A stretch of DNA of 64,000 nt from Raoultibacter phocaeensis (GCF_901411515.1 NZ_CABDUX010000002.1:434001-498000); one strand, 5' to 3'; shown: positions 53,472 through 63,251, numbered from the stretch's first letter. A program made the numbers and translations. Notes: generated from the sequence alone by a model not told the origin.

Positions 53472-54644
53472 ATGCAGACTATAACCACACAACGCACTTT
53501 CCGTAGCATCACGTCCATCGTCTTAGCACTTGTGCTGGCGACCTCGCTTATGGGGCTTGCTCCCGCGCAGGCTTTTGCGGTGACGAGTGCCGAAAAGCAG
53601 GCCGAGGCCGACGAGATCATGCGCAGCATCGATGCGCTGCAAACCCAACTCAACGAAGCGAACGCCGAATACGATCGCGCGACGCAGGAGTACGAGACGG
53701 CGAAAGCCGCTGCCGAGGACGCTGCCGCTCGCGTGCAGGCCGCTAAGGAGCGCATCGCCGAGCTGCAGGAGCGCTTGGGCGATCGGGCGGCGAGCATGTA
53801 CAAGACGGGCGGCTCGATGTCGTTCATCGACGTGCTGCTGGGCGCTTCGTCATTCGAGGAGCTTGTGACCTCGTGGGATGCGTTCGAGAAGATCTCGAGC
53901 CAGGATGCCGAGCTCGTGCAGGAGAGCAAGGACGTCAAGGCCGAAGCCGAAGCGGCCGAGCAGGAGTACAACGAGCAGAAGGCCAAGGCCGCAGAGGAAG
54001 TCGAAAACGCCAAGGCCGCCCAAGCCGAAATCGAAAGCACGAAGTCTTCGATGGAATCCGAGCTTGCCCGCGTGAACGAGGAAGTTATCGCGCTGCAGGC
54101 AAAAGAAGAGGAAGAGCGCATCGCCGCCGAAGAGGCCGAGCGTCGCGCCGAAGAAGCGCGCAAGCTTGCCGAAGCTACGGTCATCCCCAATACGGGCGGC
54201 GGCGGAGGCGGCGGCTCGACGAGTGCGGGCACGACGGGCGGCGACGGATCGGTCAACGTATCCGGATGGACCCACCCGTGTCCCGGGTACTACGGTGTCA
54301 CCAACGAGTTCGCGTGGGCAGGCGCATGGGATGGCAACTACCACAACGGCATCGACCTCGGCGCCGCATCGGGTACGCCCATTCTCTCGTGTGGTCCCGG
54401 TACGGTCACCTATGTCGGCTGGTACGGAACCGGCGGCAACGCCGTCATCGTCAGCCACGGCAACGGCATCCGCACCATCTACATGCATATGAGCTCGCAG
54501 GCCGCAACGGTGGGACAGCAGGTCTCAGCCGGCGACGTGATAGGCTATGTCGGTTCGACGGGGTACTCCACAGGTCCTCATCTGCACTTCCAGATAGAGA
54601 TCAACGGAACCCCGGTCAACCCGAGAAACTACTTCAGTTTTTAG
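53472..54644 (+). CDS. Secreted M23 peptidase with N-terminal coiled coil (EnvC/NlpD type)
   Basis: A 390-residue exported murein hydrolase or hydrolase activator. A Sec signal peptide (SIVLALVLATSLMGLAPAQA) precedes a long coiled coil (about 40-230), a Gly/Ser linker, and an M23 LytM domain with zinc ligands in YHNGIDLG and GPHLHFQI. The coiled coil contains SMYKTGGSMSFIDVLLGAS, as in PcsB/CwlO-type proteins regulated by FtsEX. ATG 53472 follows AAGG with good spacing. The next gene is a paralogue with the same coiled coil but a different catalytic domain. Confidence 0.93.
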   Translation: MQTITTQRTFRSITSIVLALVLATSLMGLAPAQAFAVTSAEKQAEADEIMRSIDALQTQLNEANAEYDRATQEYETAKAAAEDAAARVQAAKERIAELQERLGDRAASMYKTGGSMSFIDVLLGASSFEELVTSWDAFEKISSQDAELVQESKDVKAEAEAAEQEYNEQKAKAAEEVENAKAAQAEIESTKSSMESELARVNEEVIALQAKEEEERIAAEEAERRAEEARKLAEATVIPNTGGGGGGGSTSAGTTGGDGSVNVSGWTHPCPGYYGVTNEFAWAGAWDGNYHNGIDLGAASGTPILSCGPGTVTYVGWYGTGGNAVIVSHGNGIRTIYMHMSSQAATVGQQVSAGDVIGYVGSTGYSTGPHLHFQIEINGTPVNPRNYFSF

Positions 54645-54652
54645 CGATACCC

Positions 54653-54677
54653 CAAAGCGATGCCGAAAGCATCGCTT
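54653..54677 (+). terminator. Hairpin between the two wall hydrolase genes
   Basis: A 10-bp perfect stem (AAAGCGATGC and complement) with a 5-nt loop; the T residues lie within the arm, so termination may be partial. Confidence 0.65.
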
Positions 54678-54736
54678 TGCATATGGCTAGGATGTTCGGA
54701 TCAGGGCGGTTCGGACGAGTACCCTAGGAGGCGAAC

Positions 54737-55900
54737 ATGGAACGAAATCATACGAAGGTGACGAGGCGGGCGTTTCTCGGCGGAGCGGCTGCGTTCGGAG
54801 CCGTGTCGCTCGCACTGCCCGCGTGGGCCTTTGCCGATCCGACTTCAGCCGACAAGCAGGCGGAAGCCGACGCGGTGCGCACGCGCGTTGCCGCCATGCA
54901 AACGGAGCTCTCCCAGAAATCCGAAGAGTACTACGCGGCGCTCGACGCCCACGATGCCGCCGTTGCCGCATGTGATGAGGCGCAGACGCGCATCGACGAG
55001 GCGAGCGGCCAGATAACCGAGCTGCAGGGCAAGCTCGGCACCCGTGCGCGCAGCATGTACCGCAGCGGTGGAACTTCGTTTCTCGACCTTCTGCTCGGAG
55101 CGACCACGTTCGAGGAGTTCGTGACGAACTGGGATATCCTCAACCAGATGAACGAGAACGATGCGAATCTCGTGCAGCAGACGAAAGATCTGCGTGCCGA
55201 GGTCGAAGCGCAGCAAGCGGAGCTCTCGAAGCAGGAGCAGATAGCAGCGGACAAGGCCGAAGAGGCGCGCGTCAACAAAGAAGAAGCAGAGGGTACCGTT
55301 GCGGCACTGCAGGCCGAACTCGACTCGCTCGATGCCGAGGCGCGTGCGTTGCTGTTGGCCGAACAGGAGGAGGCTGCTGCCGCAGCGCGTGCGGCCGAGG
55401 CTGCTGAAGCATCCTCGAACAACGGTGGGGCTACGGACGGTGGGGGCGGCACATCGAATACCGATACTCCCTCGAACACCAACCCCCCGAGCAATACTAC
55501 CAATCCCCCGAGCAACGAGGGCGGTGGTTCATCGGGCGGCGGTGGCGGCAGCTATGTGCCCCCGAACGGCTCGGTGGTCGACTACGCCGTCTATTGTTTG
55601 GGGACCCCCTACGTCTACGGTGGCAACAGCCCCGGATCGGGCCTCGATTGCTCGGGTCTTACGTACTGGTGCTACAAGCAGGTGGGCAAGACCATCCCGC
55701 GTACCACGTACGGCATGCCGAGCGCTGCGGCGTGGCAGGGATCGGTTTCGGAGGCTCAGCCGGGAGACGTGCTGTGGAACTCGGGGCATGTCGGCATCTG
55801 CACGGCTGCGGGTGGCGGTACCTACATCCACGCACCTCAGCCGGGCGATGTGGTGAAGTACTCGTCGTGGCCGCAGTTCGTGAAGGCTTTGAGGTTCTAG
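54737..55900 (+). CDS. NlpC/P60 peptidoglycan hydrolase with Tat-type signal and coiled coil
   Basis: A 387-residue endopeptidase. The N-terminus (TRRAFLGGAAAFGAVSLALP) is a twin-arginine signal, unusual for an NlpC/P60 protein. A coiled coil (about 38-220) contains SMYRSGGTSFLDLLLGAT, paralogous to the upstream M23 protein. A Thr/Asn/Pro/Gly linker leads to the NlpC/P60 domain with catalytic Cys in GLDCSGLTYW, His in SGHVGIC and a second polar residue in YIHAPQPGD. It would cut stem peptides in the wall. The RBS is AGGAGGCGAAC. Confidence 0.93.
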   Translation: MERNHTKVTRRAFLGGAAAFGAVSLALPAWAFADPTSADKQAEADAVRTRVAAMQTELSQKSEEYYAALDAHDAAVAACDEAQTRIDEASGQITELQGKLGTRARSMYRSGGTSFLDLLLGATTFEEFVTNWDILNQMNENDANLVQQTKDLRAEVEAQQAELSKQEQIAADKAEEARVNKEEAEGTVAALQAELDSLDAEARALLLAEQEEAAAAARAAEAAEASSNNGGATDGGGGTSNTDTPSNTNPPSNTTNPPSNEGGGSSGGGGGSYVPPNGSVVDYAVYCLGTPYVYGGNSPGSGLDCSGLTYWCYKQVGKTIPRTTYGMPSAAAWQGSVSEAQPGDVLWNSGHVGICTAAGGGTYIHAPQPGDVVKYSSWPQFVKALRF

Positions 55901-55999
55901 GGCGCGTTCGGGATCTCGCAGCGGCGAGCTGGCATTACCGGCGAAGCGCGAAGCGATGGAGACATCGCGCGGCGTCGCGACCCGATCGCTGCAGCGCGG

Positions 56000-57268
56000 C
56001 TACGCTTTCGAAGACCAATCCAAAAGCTCTCGCTTCACGGCATCGAGGATGTCTTGGCATCGTGCGAAATGATCCTGCGATCCGACAGCGCTGGCGTTGA
56101 GCGTGCAGGTGTCGGCGAACGTGCTTACCGCCATCTGAAATGCGGGGGCAGGTCGGTACGTACCGGTCAGGTAACAGCGTTCGACCGCACATCCCTCAAA
56201 GGCGAATCGCTCTGCATCGATGATGCCGAAATTCGTGTACGAGATGGGCAGAATGCTGTAGATCGTGTGGCCGAGCCAATCGAGCAGGGGTGCGGGCATC
56301 CACGGCGAAATCGCATGGAGCGCAGAGACGCCCGCGAAACAGCGATGACGCTCTTTTTGGAGACGCATCTCGTCGTGGACGAGGGAAAGCGTCCGATCGA
56401 ACGAATCGCCGTTCGCTACTTCGACGACGAGTGTGTACATGCCGGTCATATTGGCGAGGGTGAGCGCATCGTCTGCGGCGATCGGGAAGCTATCGCTTGC
56501 GAAACGTCGCAGATCAGCGGGACAGGGCAGCGTGACAACCGAGATGGGTTCGCCTCGCTTTCGCGCGATGATGCGGGCGTATGCGGCGAGGAACGCGTCG
56601 TTGAGCGTTGCGTGAAAACGCTCAACTGCACGCTTGACCGCTGCAAAATCCGATTCGCCGATACGCGCGGTAAGCGAGCGGAAGGACTGGCCTTCGTCTT
56701 CAGGCAAAAGCGGTTGCTGATTTTTGCGGTCAGTCGCTTTTTCATTTGGTGTGGGTTTGCCCACCTCGACGTTGCGTGCAAGGTCCCGTACCGAGCGGAT
56801 GTTTCCGCTGAACTGCACGGGCGTGCGGTTGTAGAGCGTTGCAAGCAGGTAGAGGTACTGCTAAAACCCCCTGCCGTCGGAGAGGATGTGGCTTAGGGCA
56901 ACGACAAACTCTGTTGTCTCTCCCCTCGGCATGACCGATAGCTTCAGTTGAGGCCCGGTGCCGAAGTCCCAGCGCCATCCCTCGCCGAAATCGTCGCTTC
57001 CGATGAGCATCGCGCGACTGACGGGAAAGCCGCGGTCGACGAATCGGCCCGTTCGGTACTCGTAGGCGTAGAGCACCTCGGGAACCAGGCGAGCGCTTTG
57101 GCTTACGGCATCCTCGAGTCGTCGGATGTCGAGTGCTCCCGAAAGCGTAGCGTGGCAGAAAACGATTGGATAGACGGTGTCGCGATGAGCGACCTCGATG
57201 CCGTCAAGGCAGGTGCGTCTGATGGCATTTCGCGTGCCGTCGAGTGCGGCAGCTGCGGTTTCGCTCAT
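56000..57268 (-). pseudogene. Condensation-domain/acyltransferase-like gene with one in-frame amber stop
   Basis: A frame of 422 sense codons is broken only by TAG at 56861-56863. The N-terminal part ends in FVVALSHILSDGRGF, a degenerate HHxxxDG active site (Ser-His). Immediately after the stop the same frame continues with QYLYLLATLYNRTPVQFSG and a full C-terminal domain, as expected for alcohol acetyltransferase or condensation-type proteins. The ATG at 57268 follows AGGAAAGG. There is no other damage, so the lesion is recent, a sequencing error, or read through. If truncated, it yields a 135-residue fragment without the acceptor domain. Confidence 0.8.
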
Positions 57269-57591
57269 AGCGGCCACCTTTCCTGATCGAACGGTCGAGC
57301 GCGCGAAGAGTGCGTGCTCGGTGTACGGTGAAGAAGCCTGCGTAACGTCGGGCGCGTGGACGCCAAACGCATCTCCGCACGCTCATCATACTTCGTTGCC
57401 CGTCAAAACGCCACACGAACCCGTGCGCTCGGATCCCTCGGTATCCCTGCGGTTGACTGCCGCTTATCAGATCAACGAGCACTCCCTTGCGTCAACCGCT
57501 GCGATTCGGTCATACTGGATGGTGAAGATCATGCGCATCGTTGCAGCGGCAGCGTGTAAGGCGTGCGCAATACGCGGAAGGCAGGTGGCGG
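57269..57591. other. Divergent control region before the ABC exporter
   Basis: No credible gene. TTGCGT (57487-57492), an 18-nt spacer and CATACT (57511-57516) could be the exporter promoter. Nothing else stands out. Confidence 0.4.
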
Positions 57592-58323
57592 ATGGACGGC
57601 GAGCGCAAGGCGGGGATGACCGAGGGGCCTTATGCCCTGAGCGTGCGCGATCTCGCATACCGCTACGCGTCGAACGACGTGTTCTCCGATGTGTCGTTTT
57701 CGCTCGACCGGGGATCGATCGCGTTTCTAACCGGCCCGAACGGTTCAGGGAAATCCACGCTCTTCCGGTGTCTGGCCGGATGGGCGGTGCCGCGCGACGG
57801 CACGATCGAGGTGTTCGGTGTAGGGTTCGATGGCACGAACAGGAACCAGCGCCGCGAAATCGCCTACGTTCCCGATGTCCCTGTCTTCTACGACGATCTT
57901 ACGGCTGAGGAACACATCCGGTTCGTACAGCGCGCGAACAGGGTCGCCGACGGCGGCGACGGCGCCGATGCGCTCATGGAGGCGTTCGGGCTTTACGACC
58001 ACAGGCGCCGCTATCCTTCGGCGTATTCGCGCGGCATGCGCCAGAAGCTCGCGCTCGTGATTGCGCTGGCGGCGAAACCCCGGCTGCTTTTGCTCGACGA
58101 ACCCTACGGGCCGCTCGACCCCGAGGCTTCGGAGGTTTTGAGCGGCTTGCTCGACGATGCGCGACAGCGGGGTGCGGCGTTGCTTGTAAGCTGCCACCAC
58201 GATGTCGCGACGCTTGTGCCCGACAAGCTTTTGCGACTTGAGGACAAAAGGCTGTACGAGCAGGCTTCCGAGTCCGAACGCCTTTCATTTGGCGTACATC
58301 CGTCCATTGCCGCGGGAAGCTAG
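57592..58323 (+). CDS. ABC transporter ATP-binding protein
   Basis: A 243-residue ATPase with Walker A TGPNGSGKST, signature YSRGMRQKLALV, Walker B LLLLDEPYGPLDPE and H-loop SCHHDV. The start ATG 57592 follows GCAGGTGGCG; a second ATG eight codons on is possible. It is followed 4 bp later by its membrane partner. The pair resembles small two-component exporters of unknown cargo. Confidence 0.9.
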   Translation: MDGERKAGMTEGPYALSVRDLAYRYASNDVFSDVSFSLDRGSIAFLTGPNGSGKSTLFRCLAGWAVPRDGTIEVFGVGFDGTNRNQRREIAYVPDVPVFYDDLTAEEHIRFVQRANRVADGGDGADALMEAFGLYDHRRRYPSAYSRGMRQKLALVIALAAKPRLLLLDEPYGPLDPEASEVLSGLLDDARQRGAALLVSCHHDVATLVPDKLLRLEDKRLYEQASESERLSFGVHPSIAAGS

Positions 58324-58327
58324 CGGT

Positions 58328-59839
58328 ATGCTGCACGATATGCGATTGCTGCTGTGGCTGCGCATCCGCCACGCTCGGACGACGCTCTCGCGCATCATGC
58401 ATATGGCGGGAACCGATCCCGTCGCTGATGGCGGTGCGGGTGAGCGCGCCTACCAGCTCTACATCGCAGTCTTCATCGCCATTGCGCTCGTCCTTTTGTG
58501 GGCGGCGCTGCTCGATACGATCGCTTCGACGTTCGCATTGTTAGGGATAGAGGCGGCGGTTTCGGCGTTTCATGCGGGGTTGCTCGCGATGGCGGCGGTG
58601 TTCGTCGCAACGGGGGCAAGCGGGTTGAGAAGATCGCCGCTCACGTGCTCGCACCCCGATATCGCCTACGTTTTTGCAAGCGGTATGAACATGCCTTCTG
58701 TTGCGTTCGTAGCGTTGGCCGTTCGCGTTTTGGGAAGCGGCATCGTCGGGGGTTTGCTCGGCTATGCACTCGGGGTCGGGCTGGCAAGCGCATCGCTTGC
58801 GGTTGAGCCTGTTGCGATGGCGCTCGTCGGCGGCCTCGGTACTGCGGCGGCGGCAGGCGGCGGATGGCTCGTCGGCGCGGTGCGGCTTGCGGGCAAGCGG
58901 GCGCGGGGAAGCGTGGCTTGGGCGGGAGCCGTCCTCGTCGTACTTGCGCTTGCCGCAGTCGCGCTTTCGGTGACGGCCGATCCCCTTACGGTGCTTGCCG
59001 GCTCAGGCTTCGCGCTGGCGATGTTTGCGGAAGCCGCGGTAACAATCGCTTGCGTCGTTGCCGCAACGCTTTGTGCACGTACGTTCGATCGGGCGATTAT
59101 CATCGAGGAAAACGCGCTGTTCGCCGATATGCAGCCTTTCGGCGCGTTCTCGCCGATCGACCCGAACACGATCAGGGAATACCGCCGCCGTAAGAAAATC
59201 GCTCTACGCAGGCCGCGTTTTCGTCTTCCTGCGGGCAGCGGGAGGGCGGTGCTTACAGCACGTGCGGCGCTTTCGCTCGTGCGTCAGTACGACGGATTGC
59301 CGGTGCTCGTCATGCAGGGCCTCGTGGCGGCTCCGCTCGGCGTGTACGCTCTCTCGGGAGCAGGCGGGCTCATCGCGCTTCTGTTCTGGATCCAGGCGCT
59401 GCTCATGTTCTCACAGGGCATTCGCGAGGAAACGCGGGCGTTCGGCGACGATATCCGTGTTCGGCTTGTGCGCGACCGGTTGCCGTTCAACGCGCTCGAA
59501 CTGCTCGTGTTCGATACGCTGCCCTCGTTTGCGCTCGTCGCCGCGATTTCAACGGGAGCGATTGTCCTTTTTGCGCCGTACATGCAGGTGTCGGTTTTGT
59601 GGGCGGTCGTGCTCGGGCTTGTCCTCAGCGCATCTTACGTACTGGCCCGCGGTTTCGATGCGATACGGCTTCCCTTGACAGGGCGCACGATCGACTACGA
59701 GGTAGGTGCGCTCGCGCTGGTCTCGTGTTTGGGGATCGTCGCATCGTTTTCGGGCCCGACGTGGTGGCTCGTGCTCGCCGCAAGCGCCCTCGGAGCCCTG
59801 TTTGCTGCGATCGTGCGCTACGGCACCGAACGCGCGTAA
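58328..59839 (+). CDS. Multi-spanning ABC exporter membrane subunit
   Basis: A 503-residue membrane protein with roughly 10-12 hydrophobic helices (first near 40-60, last near 480-498) and a cytoplasmic loop about 265-330 rich in Arg (EYRRRKKIALRRPRFRLP). I see no diagnostic motif beyond the pattern of bacterial ABC exporter permeases. It starts 4 bp after the ATPase stop and is clearly its partner. The substrate is unknown. Confidence 0.8.
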   Translation: MLHDMRLLLWLRIRHARTTLSRIMHMAGTDPVADGGAGERAYQLYIAVFIAIALVLLWAALLDTIASTFALLGIEAAVSAFHAGLLAMAAVFVATGASGLRRSPLTCSHPDIAYVFASGMNMPSVAFVALAVRVLGSGIVGGLLGYALGVGLASASLAVEPVAMALVGGLGTAAAAGGGWLVGAVRLAGKRARGSVAWAGAVLVVLALAAVALSVTADPLTVLAGSGFALAMFAEAAVTIACVVAATLCARTFDRAIIIEENALFADMQPFGAFSPIDPNTIREYRRRKKIALRRPRFRLPAGSGRAVLTARAALSLVRQYDGLPVLVMQGLVAAPLGVYALSGAGGLIALLFWIQALLMFSQGIREETRAFGDDIRVRLVRDRLPFNALELLVFDTLPSFALVAAISTGAIVLFAPYMQVSVLWAVVLGLVLSASYVLARGFDAIRLPLTGRTIDYEVGALALVSCLGIVASFSGPTWWLVLAASALGALFAAIVRYGTERA

Positions 59840-59936
59840 CCTGTTTGAGGGAAGCTTGGCCTCGAGCTTCGGCGCCTGTACCGTGCAGCGTGTTGCCGAA
59901 CGCGCGCAAAACGCGCCGTGCGAGCAAGCGTGTAGC

Positions 59937-61979
59937 TTATCTGCGCTTGAGCTTGCCGGTTACGCGCCCCATGATGGAGCTCAAGAAAGCCGCCTCGGGG
60001 ATCTTGAGCTTGAGGGCGATGCCGAAGGTGACGATGAGACTCACGAGTCCGCAGACCACGATATAGCCGAACGCCTGGAGCATGCTTCCCGAGAGGGGGG
60101 CGATGAGCGCTTGGATGGCAAAGAGGGCCGCGCCTCCCGCCGCCGCGCCGAGGGCGCCTAACGCGAGTGCGGCTGCGAATGCTTTCGCGGTAGAGCGCAG
60201 GCCGAATGCGCCGAACCGTTTGCGCAGGTACACGAACAGGCAGATGTCTCCGACGAGATAGAATACGAGCTCGGCCGCCGCGATGCTCTCGATGGGCACG
60301 TCGGCGATCCCGTTCGATGCGAGGTAGACCGCAGCCCCCGTGAGCGCGACCTGCACGAGCGCCGCGATGATGTTGAAGCCGGCGAACACCCCCATCTTGC
60401 GCAGGCTGCTGAAAATCTTCTGCAGGTAGGTGTTGATGCCGTAGAAGGGAAGCGATACCGCGAACACGGCAAGGTAGCTCGCCACGGCGGGAATGTTATC
60501 GGCCGTGAAGGCGCCTGCACTGTAGAGCGTGATCAGCGGTGTTGCGAACACGATGAGGTAGAGGGCGAACGGGATCATGAAGAACAGGATCTGGTTCGTA
60601 CCCGATACGATGCCGCGTTTGACTCCCTCGGTGTTGCCTTCGGCCTGCATGTCGGCGAGTTCGGTGAACATGGCCGTGGTGATGGGCACCGCCAAAAACG
60701 AATAGGGCAGCATGAACCACAAGCGCGCGTAGTAGATGATCGAGGGGCCGTTGTCGGCAAACGCGTACGAGGCGGCGCTCTGCACCGACACGACGATGAC
60801 CGAGCTCAGCATGACGATGACGGCGGGAATGCCGATGGAAAGCGTTTCGCGCAACGCCGGATCGCGCAGGTCGACGCGCGGGCGGATGCGGATTCCGTTT
60901 CGCTTCAGGGCGGGAATTTGAATGGCCATCTGCACGAATACTCCGAGTGGGTTGCCGATGGCGATCACGTAGAGCGCAAGTTCAGGATCGTTCGGCGCGA
61001 TGAGGGCGTAGGCGAAGAACGTTGCGATGACGATCACGTTGTTGAACACGGGGGCGATCGAGGACCAGAGGTAGTCTCGGTTCGCGTTCAGAAGCCCTGA
61101 GACGACGGCACTCGCACCGTAGAATACGATCTGGATGGCGAAGAACTGGAAGAAGAACACCGAGGTGGCCATCTCGGACTGGTCGGAATAGAAGCTTTGG
61201 GTGAAGATGGCCTGGGCGGGAAAGGCCATGCAGATGAGCGAAACCACGCCGAGCAGCAGCACTACGATCGTGAGCAAATTCGAGGCGTAAGCGTTTCCTT
61301 CCGCCGCGCCGAGCTTCTTCTTCACCGATACGTACACGGGCAGAAACGCCGTGACGATCATGCCGCCCGCTACGAGCTCGTAGAGCATGTTGGGCAGGTT
61401 GTTCGCTACGGTGTACGAGCTTGCGAGCAGCGTCGATCCGAGCGCGAAAGCCATGGCCCACGTGCGTACGAAACCGGTTATGCGCGAGATCATCACGCAT
61501 ACGCTGATGAGCGCCGCCGACGAGCTGACCGTTGCGCCGTTTGCCGCTTCGGACGAAACGGCAAGATCGCCTGCGGTATCGTCTCCCTCGGGCGTGCGGA
61601 CGAGCATATCGTCGGATGCGTTGTAAACTTCGGGTTCGGGTGCGAGCGCGGCTTCGTACTGCTCACGCACGGGTTCCGCAACGCGGCTCGTGTCGTGCGG
61701 TTCGCCAGCAGGCTCGAAATGCCGTCCCGACCCGCGCAGTTCGTCCGTGTCGTCCGCTGTCTTCGGTGCCGCTTTCGCGTGCCGTCCGATCTTTGCGGGT
61801 CGGTCGGTGTCGTGGGTGCGCCGGGCGTGTCGGCCGGCATACGGGTCGTAGTCCGATTCGTCGACCTCGAAGCCGAGCTCGCCGATGCGATGGAACGAAC
61901 CGGTGGTGTCGGGAAGCTGAAGGAGTTCTCTTTCAACCGCTTCGCGGGTATGTTTGGCTCGTGAGAGCTTGTCCGACAT
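59937..61979 (-). CDS. murJ: Lipid II flippase MurJ
   Basis: A 680-residue MOP-superfamily protein with 14 predicted helices. It flips lipid II across the membrane for peptidoglycan synthesis. The conserved start of the membrane part is VCVMISRITGFVRTWAMAFALG near residue 155, with YTVANNLPNMLYELVAGGMI soon after. The first 150 residues are a hydrophilic, disordered-looking extension with repeated RHA motifs, absent from E. coli MurJ. The ATG has AAGG seven bases upstream. It converges with the ABC exporter and diverges from NAD kinase, with 102 bp between starts. Confidence 0.94.
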   Translation of the reverse strand: MSDKLSRAKHTREAVERELLQLPDTTGSFHRIGELGFEVDESDYDPYAGRHARRTHDTDRPAKIGRHAKAAPKTADDTDELRGSGRHFEPAGEPHDTSRVAEPVREQYEAALAPEPEVYNASDDMLVRTPEGDDTAGDLAVSSEAANGATVSSSAALISVCVMISRITGFVRTWAMAFALGSTLLASSYTVANNLPNMLYELVAGGMIVTAFLPVYVSVKKKLGAAEGNAYASNLLTIVVLLLGVVSLICMAFPAQAIFTQSFYSDQSEMATSVFFFQFFAIQIVFYGASAVVSGLLNANRDYLWSSIAPVFNNVIVIATFFAYALIAPNDPELALYVIAIGNPLGVFVQMAIQIPALKRNGIRIRPRVDLRDPALRETLSIGIPAVIVMLSSVIVVSVQSAASYAFADNGPSIIYYARLWFMLPYSFLAVPITTAMFTELADMQAEGNTEGVKRGIVSGTNQILFFMIPFALYLIVFATPLITLYSAGAFTADNIPAVASYLAVFAVSLPFYGINTYLQKIFSSLRKMGVFAGFNIIAALVQVALTGAAVYLASNGIADVPIESIAAAELVFYLVGDICLFVYLRKRFGAFGLRSTAKAFAAALALGALGAAAGGAALFAIQALIAPLSGSMLQAFGYIVVCGLVSLIVTFGIALKLKIPEAAFLSSIMGRVTGKLKRR

Positions 61980-62081
61980 CGAATGGCCTTCTTGCTTTTA
62001 GCTATAATTGCTTTACAGTTCGGTGAGGCGGCAGTGCGCGCTGATATCCTACATCATAGCAAACACGGAAAGAGGCGTTTC

Positions 62082-62978
62082 ATGCATATCCTGATAGTCC
62101 GCAATAACTCCAATGCGAAGGCGGTCGACGCATCGCTGCTTCTGGCGGCTTATCTGGGAGCTCAATCGATCGACTACCGCCTGGTCGACTCGTCGAACCT
62201 CAACTATCTCGGCGATACCGACGACATCGGGGTGATCGGACCCGATACGTGCGATCTGGCCGTGGTGCTCGGCGGAGACGGCACTATCCTGCGCACCGCG
62301 CGCTTGGTAGGTTGCACGGGCGTGCCCATCCTCGGCATTAATTTCGGACACCTCGGGTTTCTGGCTAACGCGAGCGACGAGGGGGTCGTGGCCATCGTGG
62401 CAGCGGCGCTTGCCGAAGATGCGGTGCGAGAGCGGAGGACGAACCTGCGCATCGACGTGCTCTGCGAAGGCGACGATCTCGACGACGTGCCATGCGATGA
62501 CGAGCCCGTCCGGACCGAGAACGGAGAGCTGCGCAGCTTCTTCGCGCTCAACGAGCTTGCGATAACTCGCGGTGCCATGGGCCGTGTCATCGACTTCTCT
62601 CTTTCCATCGCCGATTCGCACATTGCCGATATGCGCGGCGACGGACTCGTGGTGGCAACGGCTACTGGATCGACCGCTTATGCGCTTTCGGCCGGGGGAC
62701 CGCTCGTGTCTCCGGGATTCGAGGGGCTGGTGGCTGTACCGCTCGCCCCGCACACGCTGCATTCGCGGGCCATCGTGACGGCGAAGAACGATGTGGTGGA
62801 AGTGGATCTGACGAGCAACCAGGCGTCGCGCGAAGCGACGCTGTTCGTTGACGGCGAGCTGCTCGTATTCGAGCGCCCCGTTGCCAAGGTGTTCGTCCGC
62901 GCGGGTGCGGCACCCACCATTCTTCTGCGCTACAAGTGCGAGACCTTCTACGACCACGCCGCAAAAGTGTTCTTCTAA
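62082..62978 (+). CDS. nadK: NAD kinase
   Basis: A 298-residue NAD kinase (PpnK) that makes NADP from NAD and ATP or polyphosphate. GGDGT lies in VVLGGDGTILRTAR; NFGHLGFLA and TGSTAYALSAGGP are the other family motifs. ATG 62082 is preceded by AGAGGCGTTTC; the longer frame upstream overlaps the murJ control region. About 20 residues around CEGDDLDDVPCDDEP form an acidic insertion. Confidence 0.94.
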   Translation: MHILIVRNNSNAKAVDASLLLAAYLGAQSIDYRLVDSSNLNYLGDTDDIGVIGPDTCDLAVVLGGDGTILRTARLVGCTGVPILGINFGHLGFLANASDEGVVAIVAAALAEDAVRERRTNLRIDVLCEGDDLDDVPCDDEPVRTENGELRSFFALNELAITRGAMGRVIDFSLSIADSHIADMRGDGLVVATATGSTAYALSAGGPLVSPGFEGLVAVPLAPHTLHSRAIVTAKNDVVEVDLTSNQASREATLFVDGELLVFERPVAKVFVRAGAAPTILLRYKCETFYDHAAKVFF

Positions 62979-63061
62979 GCTGCCGCTGTTCGGTCGGGTG
63001 CGCACCCGTTCAAGAGGCGGTGTTTATCGATAACGCGTTTTTGCTCGAGAATAACCCTCGG

Positions 63062-63086
63062 ATGCAGGCGAACCGCCGCTTTGCGA
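63062..63086 (-). repeat. Dispersed intergenic repeat, copy 3 (left arm of an inverted pair)
   Basis: The 25-nt arm pairs with 63203-63227 at 24 of 25 positions, the exception being a G-T. The two arms enclose a hairpin at 63092-63112. Confidence 0.65.
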
Positions 63087-63202
63087 AGTGTGGAAAGCCG
63101 CTACGGCTTTCCGTGTGCGAGTGTTTTCCCTATATCGCCCGATCATAGTTCGCTGAGGATAACATTTGAGCTCCGAAAAGGGTCCCAGATGATGCCTCGG
63201 CG

Positions 63203-63251
63203 TCGCAAAGCGACGGTTCGCCTGCATTCGAAGGCCGTTTTCGTGCAAAAC
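63203..63251 (+). repeat. Dispersed intergenic repeat, copy 4
   Basis: Begins TCGCAAAGCGACGGTTCGCC and contains CGAAGGCCGTTTTCG. It aligns without gaps to the two copies at 23.37-23.58 kb, and its first 25 nt are the complement of 63062-63086. Confidence 0.65.
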
